DNA of 64,000 nt from Ianthella basta (taxonomy: Eukaryota; Porifera; Demospongiae; Verongiida; Ianthellidae). Under the pieces are notes generated by a model. That model had not been told where the DNA came from. It saw nothing but the letters and a program-made list of their open reading frames with translations, and made no database searches. Where the stretch lies: assembly GCA_964019415.1 (NCBI GenBank), contig OZ025879.1, positions 7,190,649 through 7,254,648 of the forward strand. The letters are read 5' to 3'. The stretch's first letter is position 1. Every line of letters begins with the position of its first letter. The position numbers and the translations under genes are program-made. Below are positions 1 through 10,486 of the stretch, in pieces.

Positions 1-195
1 GCTACTCTCACCACCATTGAGGTTGGTTCGAGAGGTTTCATCCATGTCCCCAGCTTCAATCAGCTTTATCAGATTGTGGATGCCAGCTCGAAGGCAAAGA
101 GTGAACTGGAGAGGGAGGTGATTCGGCGAGTCATCGAGGAATCATTCCGCATATGGTGCAAGAGGAATTGGAAAGAACACAACAGACTACCTTAA
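1..195 (+). mobile_element. C-terminal end of a non-LTR retrotransposon ORF (partial)
   Basis: An open frame runs from the left edge for 64 codons to a TAA at 193-195. It contains a V-G-S-R-G-F motif (residues 8-13) and a Trp/Arg-rich end (W-C-K-R-N-W). This looks like the C-terminal tail found after the reverse transcriptase in LINE-like or related retroelements, but the catalytic part is outside the window. Family assignment is weak; it could also be the tail of another multicopy ORF. Confidence 0.4.
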
Positions 196-775
196 TAACC
201 TGCATGCTTTCTTTACCCTTACTCTCTCACCTAACCTAACTGTAATTGCATGCCTGAATAGTATTTCTATCTATTTTTTTCCTTTTGTTTTTGAGGTCCG
301 ACTTTAACTGTGCATGTTTGTCTTCAGAACATTCTTTTTGGCAGTGTCGGGGTCACCTCTACCCACCTGTCACTTTTAATGCATTCAAAACAAGTATGTA
401 CTTACCTGCAGTTTTGAATAATAATGGTGACAAGTTGAAAAAAAAAGAGAGAGAGAGAGAGATTCTGTATTCATTCCATATCTGGTGCCAGCGCAACTGG
501 CTGCAGTGACAGTCCCTGTCTATGTACAATTCAGTTTGACTATAACCACATGCTCTAATCTCTTTCACACACTGCATGCCTATTTCTTATTAGGAGCCCC
601 AACTTTTAACTGTGCATGTTTTTCTTCAGAACATTCGACAGTGTTGGGATATAACTCCACCCGCCTGTCCCCATTGTTGCATGAGCTTCTTTATTTTATT
701 TTTTATACTCAGACGTTTGGTCAATTATGGTGACACGTTAAAAAAAAAGAGAAAGAGAGAGAGAGACTGGGGAAT
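148..775 (+). repeat. Two degenerate tandem copies of a retroelement 3' region, each ending in A-rich/(GA)n
   Basis: About 150-470 and 475-770 are diverged copies with a period near 310-325 bp. Shared blocks are TTTAACTGTGCATGTTT at about 302 and 607, CTTCAGAACATTC at about 322 and 626, and a GGTGACA(A/C)GTT followed by an A-run and (GA)n at about 427 and 730. The first copy contains the end of the ORF at 1-195, so the block is probably a duplicated retroelement 3' end. No other gene is seen between 196 and 900. Confidence 0.5.
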
Positions 776-1013
776 TGTGGGGCACCACAAGTCAACATAT
801 TCATAGCTGTGAGCTATAGCTACGCATGTAGCTAGCTACACAAAGGCACAATTATGTACTGTAACACACACAACACATTAGCCATGCATGGTGAAACTGA
901 AATGAAATGCATCTGGCTGTTGCCATGGTAATACTTAGTTATGCATGACTATGCTATATATAGTGCACAACCCACCAGCACAGTGGGCGGCTGTGGTATG
1001 TATGAAAGGAGTG
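776..1013 (+). promoter_or_regulatory. Promoter block of receptor gene A, with X-box and TATA-like element
   Basis: The 170 bp from about 776 are nearly identical to 13630-13815 and recognisably related to 22925-23100 and 28030-28190, which precede the other SRCR-1 exons. The best shared core is AAGTCAACATATTCATA (about 788). An RFX-type X-box, GTTGCCATGGTAAT, lies at 919-932. A TATA-like CTATATATAG lies at about 954-963, 50 bp before the chosen ATG. Conservation across paralogues is seen directly; promoter function is inferred. Confidence 0.55.
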
Positions 1014-4000
1014 ATGGCGGGCAACATGGTGGTTGTGTCAATGATAGTGCCACTGGTTCTTCTGGTAGTGCCAGTGCTGTTAACCACATATCGGTACCCT
1101 TTGGCTGCAGCAAGTGAACCTGATGACTGTGAATCTTGCTCAGATGGACCAGAAGATCGGATCAAGTTGAGATACCCATACAGCTACTCTGGGCAGATCT
1201 TAGGGCAGTTCCTGGTTTGTTATGGAGGCTTTTGGCGAACACTCTGTGATGATCAAAAGAAGTATAAGTTCACTGACACCGACGCCAGCGTCGCGTGTTT
1301 CCAACTCGGTTTCACCAGTGGCCGGGCAGGTCCAGGGCGTGGGATAGAGGACGGGTGCTTGCCGCCTCGCGGGAGCGATTTTATCGGTGTCGAGACGAAC
1401 GCGCCGTGCAAGGTCTGGGATGAAAAACTCTCCCAATGCATCAAAGGAGTAAAAGAGGGCGAAGGACGCTGTTCTCTTGAAACCACAGCCAGTGTCATCT
1501 GCAATGGTTAGTCTGACTGTCGTTAGCATTAACGTATGTTGTAGTGCATGCTGTGCATCCCAGCTAGTTAACATTACTAAACAGCGGCTACGTAGCTATA
1601 GCTATAGCTATCGTGCAAGTTGCTCGTGGCTGTACGTATCATGATATCAGTTAAAATGCGCTAGTTAATTTCCGCGTGAAATTAACACCACGTAGCAGAA
1701 GGTTACAAGAATAGGCACCAGGTAAGGGTTAATAAGAGCTGTCCAAGCTACATTTAGTACAGTACCCCGCTCCAGCTTTACTCATGACGGCCATGACCAT
1801 CGATCACAATTATATGCGTGTGTTCTGTGCACACAATGTAAGGCTTCACTGACTCTCTTCACAGTAAAGTTGTACTGATTCGTTAGCAGTATTTTAATGC
1901 ATTCCACACTGATCAAGCACACTGCAATTTATACAGAATGCAATTATAGACCTCTAAATATTGCATTACAATATTTTCCTAAAGATTCCCCCTATTACCC
2001 CTATGACTAAGCACCTATATATAGCAAAGGCCTTCACACTGCAATAGCATTAAGTCAATCTTGTGTGTAACTTTAACTGCATACAATGGATCCTTCACAA
2101 TGTTTCATTGCAGAGACTGCACAGGTTCAGCTCATACACCAAAATACCCCCAGTTACTTTGGTAAAGTGAAGCACTTCTTCAACAACACCTGGCATACCG
2201 TGTGTGATGAGAACTGGACAGATGTGATGAGTAACAGCCATGTACTGTGCAAACAACTGGGCTTGGGGCATGCAGTGGAGCACTGGCTAGATTATCCTGA
2301 TGGAGCAAACACCAGTTTTCTGCACACATACATGAACTGCAATGGCACTGAAAACGCTGACAGACTGACGTTGTGCAACCACAACTTCACCATGGATAAA
2401 AACTGTAGTGGAAAGAGTGTGCCGGGGATACGGTGCAGTGGTGAGTATGTGCTGGTGGGATTTGGCATGAATGTGTTGAGGAGGTGTGCTGTGTTTGCAT
2501 GCATGTGGCACAATTGTGCAGTGGGCAATAAAGAAGGAATCTACAGTGTATAGTATACAGTGGTATGAAGTAATGCGGTCCATGCAGTTTACAGTAACAT
2601 GCAATGAGGATAACTACAGCAGCTAAATGGGCTAGTGGATCTCATTTAATGGTGCACCTAAGGGTAGGATACTTGACTTGTACGAAACTACTACCACCAC
2701 AACATACGCGTTATACTGTATTTGCCCAAACAGGTGCCTTCATGATTTGGCCTTTTGTCTGGCCCAGATTTTGAACACACTTACATTGAATTGAATCTCC
2801 AGCCCACATGTCATATGCTGCAGAGTCCCAGTGTGTAGATTCCAGACCCAGCCTCTAAAGAATAGCTGCTTGGATCCCCAGTGCTACTAATTTTAGCCCC
2901 TGTGGGCTCCATTTGAGCCCGTCATCTACATGGACAAGTACAGGACTAAGTATATTGTGCACATTTTTATACGCAGGTCCAATAGGTAATGCCTTTGAAT
3001 CATCAGCCACCTTTACCAGCATCTCCCTCCAGTGGACTGTGCCAAATGCTCTTCAGTATTATCCTGTGATAGACAGCTACAACATCACTTACTGGGAGCA
3101 GGGAGCCGAGGATAGGGGCAAGGTCACAATTCAAAGAAATCAGCCACAGGCCAGTGCAGTGGGCATAGCATGCATACATATACACTATTAGATTGTCAGT
3201 CTTAAGGGCAGAACTCCAAACCAGGACTGAACATGACATACCAGTCACTAGCTGGTACGATTCCTTTGGCTCTAGCTTTAGAGCATGTTGATCTTGTTTC
3301 TGATTCCCTCACACAACATTTGTCACTTTTGTGTGTAGTGATAGAAGAGCTTCCTTGTGCAGGTGACCATTGGAGGACTCTATGCGGGGACACAGTACCT
3401 TGTGACTGTGAATGCAGTGCTCAAAGGTGACCATCCTGGACCTGAAACTACCCTTGTTATCTCAACCAATGGTAAACTTATGCATGCTTTGTACTGGTAG
3501 CTCAGGCATGCATGCGGAATGGAACTTTGACTGAGTAACTAACTCTTCACTGACTACATACTTGGGATTAGCACCTTTACAACTGCATGATGTTCACACT
3601 GCAGAATGATGTATATGGTTTAATTGATGTCCACATTCTCTGTGTCAATGTGTAGGCTACCTTGTGATAGGACTTGCATCAGGATTGGGAGTGTCACTGT
3701 TTGGCATGCTTCTTGCATGTGTCCTCCTTGTTGTCAATATTGGAGTCTTTGCTTACCTGAAGTGAGTGTCTGTGTTGGTGCATGTTAGCCTCTATGTACA
3801 AAGGCCATGTGGCCTATATGCATGCAGTCGTGTGGTTCAGTGTGGTTCATCTTGTTACTGTGCTGGTTTTGGTGTGCAGAACACGTGCACATCAAAGAAT
3901 GCGCGGCCCATATCAAGACATTGATGATGCAAATGACAGTGATGATGCACATGACAGTGATGAGGAACGTGAAGAACAGCATCAAGGGAATGAGCAACTC

Positions 4001-4162
4001 CACCTACAGAATCCTGCTGCTGGAGAAAATGAAAATCAGAGACTTTTGCCCAGGCGTAATGAGGATGAGCAGCCAGAGCAACCAGCAGCAGCTGATGACC
4101 AGGTGCCGGCAGAACAACCAGGAGTAGCTGTGGTCCGCCGTGGCTACTGTTCGATCCTCTAG
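1014..4162 (+). CDS. Receptor A: SRCR-SRCR-FN3 single-pass membrane protein
   Basis: Six exons: 1014-1506, 2114-2440, 2977-3158, 3363-3471, 3656-3761, 3880-4162. All junctions are GT-AG and phases match, giving 499 aa. Exon 1 encodes a signal peptide (Leu/Val-rich residues about 10-25) and SRCR-1 with eight cysteines; exon 2 a six-cysteine SRCR-2; exons 3-4 one FN3 domain; exon 5 the membrane helix ending V-F-A-Y-L-K; exon 6 an acidic, Gln-rich tail. The ATG at 1014 is preferred over 945 because copies C and D start at the same place. The tail contains ENQRLL, an acidic-dileucine pattern, and ends G-Y-C-S-I-L, a Y-x-x-hydrophobic pattern, both typical of endocytic cargo. SRCR receptors act in ligand recognition and scavenging, and sponge SRCR proteins are linked to aggregation; the role here is inferred. 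The copy looks intact. Confidence 0.85.
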
Positions 4163-4469
4163 CTCAGCAACACACTGTTGTGTACATAGTGCAGGCCCAT
4201 ACATTTGTGCTATAATTGCAAGTTTAGTATACGTGTTTAGTGAACATTTATACCATTATAGCTCAACTAACAACAGATCCTTTAGCACACATACGTATAA
4301 ACAGCACTTTACATGTACACACAAAGACCACAGTAATGTACTGCGTCAGTTCACAGTGCACTGTATCAGAACATACTGTATTGTCTGATCAGTTATGTTA
4401 TATTGCTCCTGTATACAGACATGCCTGACATTCACTACACAATGTGTAAAGATGTTAGTGCACTCCTAA
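4163..4469. other. 3' flank of receptor A
   Basis: This AT-rich stretch matches the 3' flank of the A' and C copies just after the stop (CTCAGCAACACACTGTTGTG at about 4165 and 9711). It is probably 3' UTR followed by intergenic DNA. No coding signal was seen. Confidence 0.5.
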
Positions 4470-4625
4470 CATGGTCTAATGATAGCTACACAGGTGTCCC
4501 TGGCATGGCTGGAGGGAGCTCAGAAGTGACACTGCTGAGGTCCGACAGCGACTGTACTCTAGACTCGCCCACCACCTGGATGATGGGTGTGTCTGTGGGA
4601 GGATATCACATCAGCTTCTCAGTGT
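4470..4625 (-). pseudogene. Relic of the last exon of the SLC9C1-like exchanger (after copy A)
   Basis: The plus-strand sequence from the ACAGGTGTCCCTGGCATGG block through GATGATGGGTGTGTCTGTGG is closely similar to 35565-35690, which encodes the last residues of the exchanger on the minus strand. It contains only the 3' end of that exon. It is read as a fragment carried along when the receptor was duplicated together with the convergent exchanger end. Confidence 0.8.
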
Positions 4626-4740
4626 ACTGGGGGATCCTCCAGGAACAAGCATTAACTGACTATTAAATAAGTGTTTCTGTACCCTCACCCCACTACAGCA
4701 CCATCCACCATGCCTCCACTCCCTCCCCATCCACTAACAT

Positions 4741-4930
4741 GTACATCTGTTTCACAACTGGTCACAGTGGCAGTCAGGAATGAATGCTCTTCCCACCAAT
4801 AACATTGCCTGAAGTAATATCTTCTTCTCTTTCATCTTTCTGCCACTTGCAAGAGAATGTGTAGAGACAGCCAGGTCAAGAGGAGGGCCACTTCCTTGGA
4901 CACCTGCAGAGTGACCATCATGCAGTGTAT
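4741..4930 (-). pseudogene. Relic of the exchanger's cyclic-nucleotide-binding exon (after copy A)
   Basis: Read on the minus strand this resembles the exon at 36837-37019, sharing V-S-T-H-S-L-A-S-G and K-M-x-E-K-K, but the second half has lost frame by deletions. It lies in the same order relative to the preceding last-exon relic as in the real gene. Confidence 0.75.
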
Positions 4931-4975
4931 GTAGGTGTGTAGCTGAGACAAGCCACACATTATATATGCATATTG

Positions 4976-4977
<2 letters not shown>

Positions 4978-5018
<41 letters not shown>

Positions 5019-5034
5019 CACACACACACACACG

Positions 5035-5066
<32 letters not shown>

Positions 5067-5090
5067 AACACACACACACACACACACACC
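4978..5090. repeat. (AC)n microsatellite
   Basis: About 110 bp of AC dinucleotides with a few CGCA interruptions. Its right edge is the exact 3' boundary of the retrotransposon fragment that follows. Confidence 0.95.
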
Positions 5091-6572
5091 TCCTCCTCCT
5101 CCTCTCCTCTGTTCCCCATGTCCCACTAGGGACGTTGGGCGGGTTCCAGACGCTGTGACACCGGTGCGGGGGTAGCCATGTTCACATTTTGGCAGATGTA
5201 GGTCCTCCATTGCTGTCTGTCTGTGATCGTCGTTGTCCAGTTGGTGATGTCCCTCAAGTCTCGGCTAATGAGGTCACACCAACGAAGGGGTGCTCCTCCC
5301 GTCGGTCTGCGCCTACCGCTAGGCCTGCACCTCAATAGCTGTCTTTGGGGGCGAGTGGTTGGCATTCTCCAGACATGACCAAACCATTGAAGGCGTCTCT
5401 GCTTAAGCTGATCCTCCATTGACACCATCCCTGTTCTCTCCAGGATGTCACTGTTCCGAACTCGGTTCCATAAGGTGATGCCTAGGATGTCGCGAAGGCA
5501 ACGCATCTGAAAGGAATTCAGCTTACGAATGTCATGTTGGGTTACCGTCCATGTCTCCGCTCCATAGAGGAGCACAGACAACACCAGGGTCCGGAAGATG
5601 CGTACTTTGGTGGCAATGCTGAGGGCCCGGCTGCGAAATACTTTCTTCCTCCAAATCTGATACACTTTGCCTGCCTTCTCTAGCCTCACTGACACTTCTC
5701 GTTCCACATTGATAGACTGGCCAATCTCACTGCCAAGATAGGTGAAGGACTCCACCTCTTCTAGGGGCTGGTTCTGCAGCGTGATGGATGGCTGGTTGCT
5801 AGACTGCGGCTCTCCCACAGCGAGGATCTTGGTCTTAGTGGCACTGATAGTCATACCCCACCGTCTGCAGGCATTGTCGATGGCATTGACCATGTCCTGG
5901 AGCTCTCCCCGGGACTCTGCAACCAGTGTCAGGTCATCTGCATACAGTGCATCTTGAATGGATGTAGATGCCGTAGTCTTGTCCCGGTAAGTGAGGAACA
6001 ATCCTTCACTTGTGGTGTAGTCAATCTGCAGGCCTCCATTAAGATTTGCCATTGCCTCTCTCAGGATCTTGTCTAGGAAGCAGTTGAAGAGCAGAGGTGA
6101 CAGCACACAACCTTGACGGACACCGGTTGTCACCTCAAACCTCTCTGATGTGTCTCCTGCTGATCTCACCTGGCACCAGGTTTCTGAGTGCAGCTCCTCA
6201 ATGATGGCTACCAGCTGGCGAGGTACCCCATACTCCCTCAGGATGGCTGCCATGGCTTGACGGTTGACTGAGTCGTAGGCCTTTGTGAGATCCACAAAGC
6301 ACATGAATACCGGTGTCCTGTATTCTGTTGCTCTCTCAACAACCTGTCTCACCACCCAAATCTGGTCAACTGTGCCTCGTCCCTTCCTGAACCCGCACTG
6401 TGTCTCAAGTAACTGAGGTTCAATGATGGCTTGTAGCCTCTCCAACAGGATGAGAGTCAACACTTTACCAGGTACACTGAGAAGGGAAATCCCTCTGTAG
6501 TTCTTGCATTGTGTCCTGTCCTTCTTCTTGAAAAGCGGAATCAATGTAGCATTTCTCCAGTCTTGGGGTGTG
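5091..6572 (-). mobile_element. 5'-truncated RTE-like non-LTR retrotransposon (reverse transcriptase)
   Basis: A minus-strand open frame (translation begins within 6572 and ends at 5126) encodes most of a reverse transcriptase. It has N-Y-R-G-I-S-L-L-S, G-F-R-K-G-R-G, the F-V-D-L-T-K-A-Y-D box, G-V-R-Q-G-C-V-L-S-P and the catalytic Y-A-D-D. A thumb/C-terminal region of the S-V-L-L-Y-G-A-E-T-W and W-F-G-H-V type follows. These are features of the RTE-like APE elements. No endonuclease is present. The sense 3' end is a purine trinucleotide run (GGA)n that passes straight into (TG)n. A short poly(A) on the plus strand (about 6574-6583) marks the right junction. The fragment is 5' truncated and probably dead. 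Confidence 0.85.
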
Positions 6573-6583
6573 AAAAAAAAAAT

Positions 6584-7239
6584 GGAGAACGTAAAATGCT
6601 GAGAGTCAGAAGACGCCTGAGAAGTCCACCTCAGAGCGAGCGTACGGGGACCAGCAGGCAGATGCACGTCGTTTTCGGCATGTAGACAGCCCAGCATCAC
6701 CAGCGAGTGGATCGTCCAAGTACAGCGAGCAGAATGGCAGGACGACGGAGGTGTGAACTTCTCGCGACCGAACCGGGCCTGAGGGGAGGCGCGTCCCCGA
6801 CGGGCAGAACCAACAGGCGCACGACACCGGCCAGTCAGGCGGCCTTAAGGCCTGACCCGGAGCCATCGGGACTTCGGCAGGCGGATGAGGGACGCGTCTC
6901 CCCAACGGCTGGCGGGCGGACGAGGGAGGAAACCCCAACGGCCTCTCGATACCCCCTGAGGAGGACTCGGGCCCGTACCTACCGGCGGGAGAAAGCGGCA
7001 GGGCCCGGCGTGAGGCCAGCCACCTCACACACCAGGGCGTCGGCTACAGATACGGGAACCGGACGCGGCGACCCGCGCGAGGGAAGAACCAGTGACATTA
7101 GGGACGGCAGAACCAACTCAGCGCGAACGGAAACACAAGTAGAGGAACTTACAATGCAGCCTTCGATACCAACTCGCTGCCCCCTGTGCACAGCCTGCTA
7201 CACCCACCCTAACTCGATGCGTACCCACTTGAGAAGAAC
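6584..7239 (+). mobile_element. GC-rich retroelement segment with a C2H2 zinc-finger ORF, opposite strand to the adjacent RT
   Basis: The plus-strand frame open over 6707-7351 (first ATG 6734) is Arg/Pro/Thr-rich. It contains one C2H2 finger at about 7180-7240: C-P-L-C, then H-L-R-R-T-H. It runs directly into (AC)n, where the frame becomes His-Thr repeats, so the ORF has no natural end. GC content is clearly above its surroundings. Such single fingers occur at the ends of several LINE proteins. It may be the inverted 5' part of the neighbouring RT element or a separate fragment. Confidence 0.5.
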
Positions 7240-7260
7240 ACACACACACACACACACTTA
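7238..7260. repeat. (AC)n remnant on the right side of the insertion
   Basis: About 20 bp of AC. Just to the right, GGGGAGGGGTAATGTGTG... at 7284-7330 matches 34268-34315, the right flank of the second (AC)n-inserted element, so both insertions sit at paralogous positions. Confidence 0.8.
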
Positions 7261-8542
7261 CATGCTTGCATGCATTCACAAATGGGGAGGGGTAATGTGT
7301 GGGGGTGGTGTGTCCATACTGTCACTTCCAAGGAGAGATAGCTACAGCTAGCTAGCTATTACGGATCCTTAGACACCCAAAGCAGATGGCCATGGCCAGC
7401 CAGGCACCACAAGTCAACGTATGTAGCTATTCACATCTACTGCTAGGAGGGAAGTCTTTATGCTAATCCAGTAGCTAGTACCTACACAGAGTGTGAGTGG
7501 ATGTGATCAGAATCAGTGGACTAGTTACTATAGTAGAAGCATATACTTTGAAATCTACTCGTATTCAAGAGACGCTGCAGTGATTGACAAAGAAAAATAT
7601 ACAATATAGTACGGGCCATGCCATGTACACACAGCTTGCACGTGGCAGGTACATTTGGAACTGAAATGGGATTTATGATACCAATGAATATGATTAAAGT
7701 TGCTAATAACTACTCTGACCATATGCAGCCAGCTGGACCTTCCTAACCTTTAATGTGTATATGTTAGGTATAGTTTGAAACTGAAACACATATAAGACCA
7801 ATGAATATGATTTGGGACAGCATTCTGGTTGCTAAGGGAGATGCTGTGCAGATGCCACACTCCAGCCCTCCACTGGTACTCTCTAATTACAGGGTTCTCC
7901 TCAAGGACATCATGAATATTGCTATAGTGGTGATCGTGAATGCCAATTTCTGTGTAGCTAACAGCTTCTTCAGTTTATTGGGTGTTCCTCCAGAAACAAA
8001 TATGGATTTGGGGTTACTGTAGCTACCTCACCTCCAGCCCTCAATTTGATCTTCCCTCACTTAGCATCTCTGATGATCACCTAAAACATAGCTAATGAGG
8101 GGGGGGGGGGGGGGGCATTATCGCTGTATTATGGATCCATATACACACAAAGCAGCTGGCCACTTTCTGCAGGCACCACGTCAATATGTAACACACGGTT
8201 ATATACATAATGCTGCATAAGATACGTAGATGATGTTTTAGTGAACAATTCACCACAACATACACGTTATACTGTATTTGCCCAAATAGAGGCAATTTGG
8301 CCTTTTGTCTGGCCCAGATTTTGAACACACTTACATCGGACCGAATCTCCAGCCCACGTGTCATATGCTACAGAGTCCCAGTGTGTGGATTCCAGACCCA
8401 GCATCAATTCAGACCCAGCCTCTAAGAATAGCTGCTTGGATCCCCAGTGCTACTAATTTTAGCCCCCGCGGGCTCCATCTGAGCCCGACATCTACATGAA
8501 CAAGTACAGGACTAAGTATATTGTGCACATTTGTACATGCAG
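7261..8542. other. Intergenic duplicated segment before cassette A'
   Basis: 7539-8270 is duplicated at 9794-10486 plus 13541-13575. 8275-8540 repeats part of intron 2 of receptor A (about 2725-2975). A poly-G run of about 16 lies near 8101. No SRCR exon or promoter block for A' was found here. Confidence 0.6.
7800..7965 (-). pseudogene. Relic of exchanger exon 15 (first copy)
   Basis: The plus-strand stretch around GCTCTCTAATTACAGGGTTC (written there as CTCTCTAATTACAGGGTTCTC) parallels 36490-36645, exchanger exon 15 and its donor flank. The frame is degraded. It is one of three such relics (see 10066 and 27216). Confidence 0.7.
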
Positions 8543-9710
8543 GTCCAGAAGCTGATGACTTTGAATCATCAGCCACCTCTACCAGCATCTCCCTCCAGTG
8601 GACTGTGCCAAATGTCCTTCAGTACTATCGTGTGATAGACAGCTACAACATCACTTACTGGGAGCAGGGAGCCAAGGATAGGAGCAAGGTCACAGTTCAA
8701 AGAAATCAGTCAGAGGCCAGTGCAGTAGAGATAGTATGCATGCATACACTATTAGATTGTCAGTCCTAAGTACAGAACTCCATGCCAGGACTGAACATGA
8801 CATACCAGTCACTAGTACGATTCCGTTAGCTCTAGCTTTAGAGCATGTTGATCTTGTTTCTGATTCCCTCACACAACAGTGCAATTGTTACTTTTGTGTG
8901 TAATGATAGAAGAGCTTCCTTGTGCAGGTGGCCATTGGAGGAATCAATGCGGGGACACTGTACCTTGTGACTGTGAATGCAGTGCTCAAAGGTGATCATC
9001 CTGGACCTAAAACCACCCTTGTTATCTCAACCATTGGTAAACTTATGCATGCCTTGTACTGGTAGCTCATGCATGCATGCGGAATGGACCTTTGACTGAG
9101 TAACTGACTCTTCACTGACTACATACTTGGGATTAGCACCTTTACAACTGCATGATGTTCACTTGAACCCTGCAGAGATGATGTATATGGTTTAATTGAT
9201 GTCTACATTCTCTGTGTCAATGTGCAGGCTACCTTGTGATAGAACTTGCATCAGGAATGGGAGTGTCACTGTTTGTCATGCTTATTGCATGTGTCCTTGT
9301 TGTCAGTGTTGGAGTCTTTGCTTACCTGAAGTGAGTGTCTGTGTTGGTGCATGTTAGCCTCTATGTACAAAGGCCATGTGGCCTATATGCATGCAGTCGT
9401 GTGGTTCAGTGTGGTTCATCTTGTTAATTTGCTGGTTTTGGTGTGCAGAAGAATGCGCGGCCCATATCAAGACATTGATAATCAACATGACAATGATGAG
9501 GAAGATGACAGTGATGAGGAACATGAAGAAGAACATGTACGTCAAGGGAATGAACAACTGCAGAATCCTGCTATTGGAGTCAATGAAAATCAGAGACTTT
9601 TGCCCAGGCATAACGAGGAGGAGCAGCCAGAGCAACCAGCAGCAGCTGATGAGCAGGTGCCGGCAGAACAACCAGGAGCAGCTGGGGTCCACCGCTGTCT
9701 GCTCTTCTAG
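8543..9710 (+). CDS. Cassette A': FN3-TM-tail exons of the receptor, without SRCR exons
   Basis: Four exons, 8543-8724, 8928-9036, 9228-9330 and 9449-9710, match exons 3-6 of receptor A with phases preserved (entry phase 1) and no frameshift. They encode the FN3 domain, the membrane helix and an acidic/Gln-rich tail with the ENQRLL dileucine motif. The C-terminus differs: a 6-bp deletion and substitutions replace the G-Y-C-S-I-L end with H-R-C-L-L-F. No signal peptide or SRCR exon lies between 4.2 and 8.5 kb. It may be a partial duplicate without a promoter, or an alternative 3' cassette for exons 1-2 of gene A, whose exon-2 exit phase fits. Confidence 0.6.
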
Positions 9711-10486
9711 CTCAGCAACACACTGTTGTGTACACACCGCAGGCCCATACATTTGTGCTATAATTGCAAGTTAAGTACATGTATACACTAGAAACATATA
9801 CTTTGAAATCTACTTGTATTCAAGAGACGCTGCAGTGATTGACAAAGAAAAATATACAATATAGTACGGGCCATGCCATGTACACACAGCTTGCACGTGG
9901 CAGGTACATTTGGAACTGAAATGGGATTTATGATACCAATGAATATGATTAAAGTTGCTAATAACTACTCATACCATATACAGACAGCTGACCTTCCTAA
10001 CCTTTAATGTGTATGTGTATATACAGTTTGAAACTGAAACACATAATCATGTATCATCACTAATGAATATGATTTGGGACAGTATTCCGGTTGCTAGGGG
10101 AGATGCTGTGCAGATTCCACGCTCCAGCCCTCCACTGGTACTCTCTAATTACAGGGTTCTCCAGAAGGACATCATGAATATTGCTATAGTGGTGATCGTG
10201 AATGCCAATTTCTGTGTAGCTAACAGCTTCTTCAGTTTATTGGGTGTTCCTCCAGTAACAAATATGGATTTGGGGTCACTGTAGCTACCTCTCCTCCAGC
10301 CCTCAATTTGACCTTCCCTCACTTAGCATCTCTGATGATCACCTAAAACATAGCTAATGAGGAGGGGGGGGGGCATTATCGCTGTACTATGGATCCATAT
10401 ACACACAAAGCAGCTGGCCACCTTCTGCAGGCACCACGTCAACACGTAACACACGGTTATATACAATCCCATACATTAATGCTGCA
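9711..10486. other. Intergenic duplicate of 7539-8270
   Basis: Near-identical to the segment before A', including the CAAGAGACGCTGCAGTGATT block. It ends where a LINE interrupts it at AATGCTGCA (10478-10486); the continuation ATAAGATACGTA resumes at 13542. Confidence 0.7.
10066..10230 (-). pseudogene. Relic of exchanger exon 15 (second copy)
   Basis: Copy of the relic at 7800-7965 with few differences. Like it, this parallels the real exon near 36516-36644 on the minus strand but has lost its reading frame. Confidence 0.7.

Noticed and set aside
945-1013. Upstream ATG of receptor A at 945
   Set aside because: Would add 23 residues without paralogue support and lies across the TATA-like element; ATG 1014 aligns with the starts of C and D.
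3880-4162. C-terminal C-S-I-L of receptor A as a CaaX prenylation box
   Set aside because: Copies D and E lose the Cys but keep Tyr and the hydrophobic residue, so the Y-x-x-hydrophobic motif explains conservation better.
4832-5210. Open frames of Cys-Val, His-Thr or similar repeats over (AC)n tracts (also near 22.7, 27.8, 32.6, 43.1, 46.2, 57.7 and 63.0 kb)
   Set aside because: Pure consequence of the dinucleotide repeat being open in several frames; no coding context.
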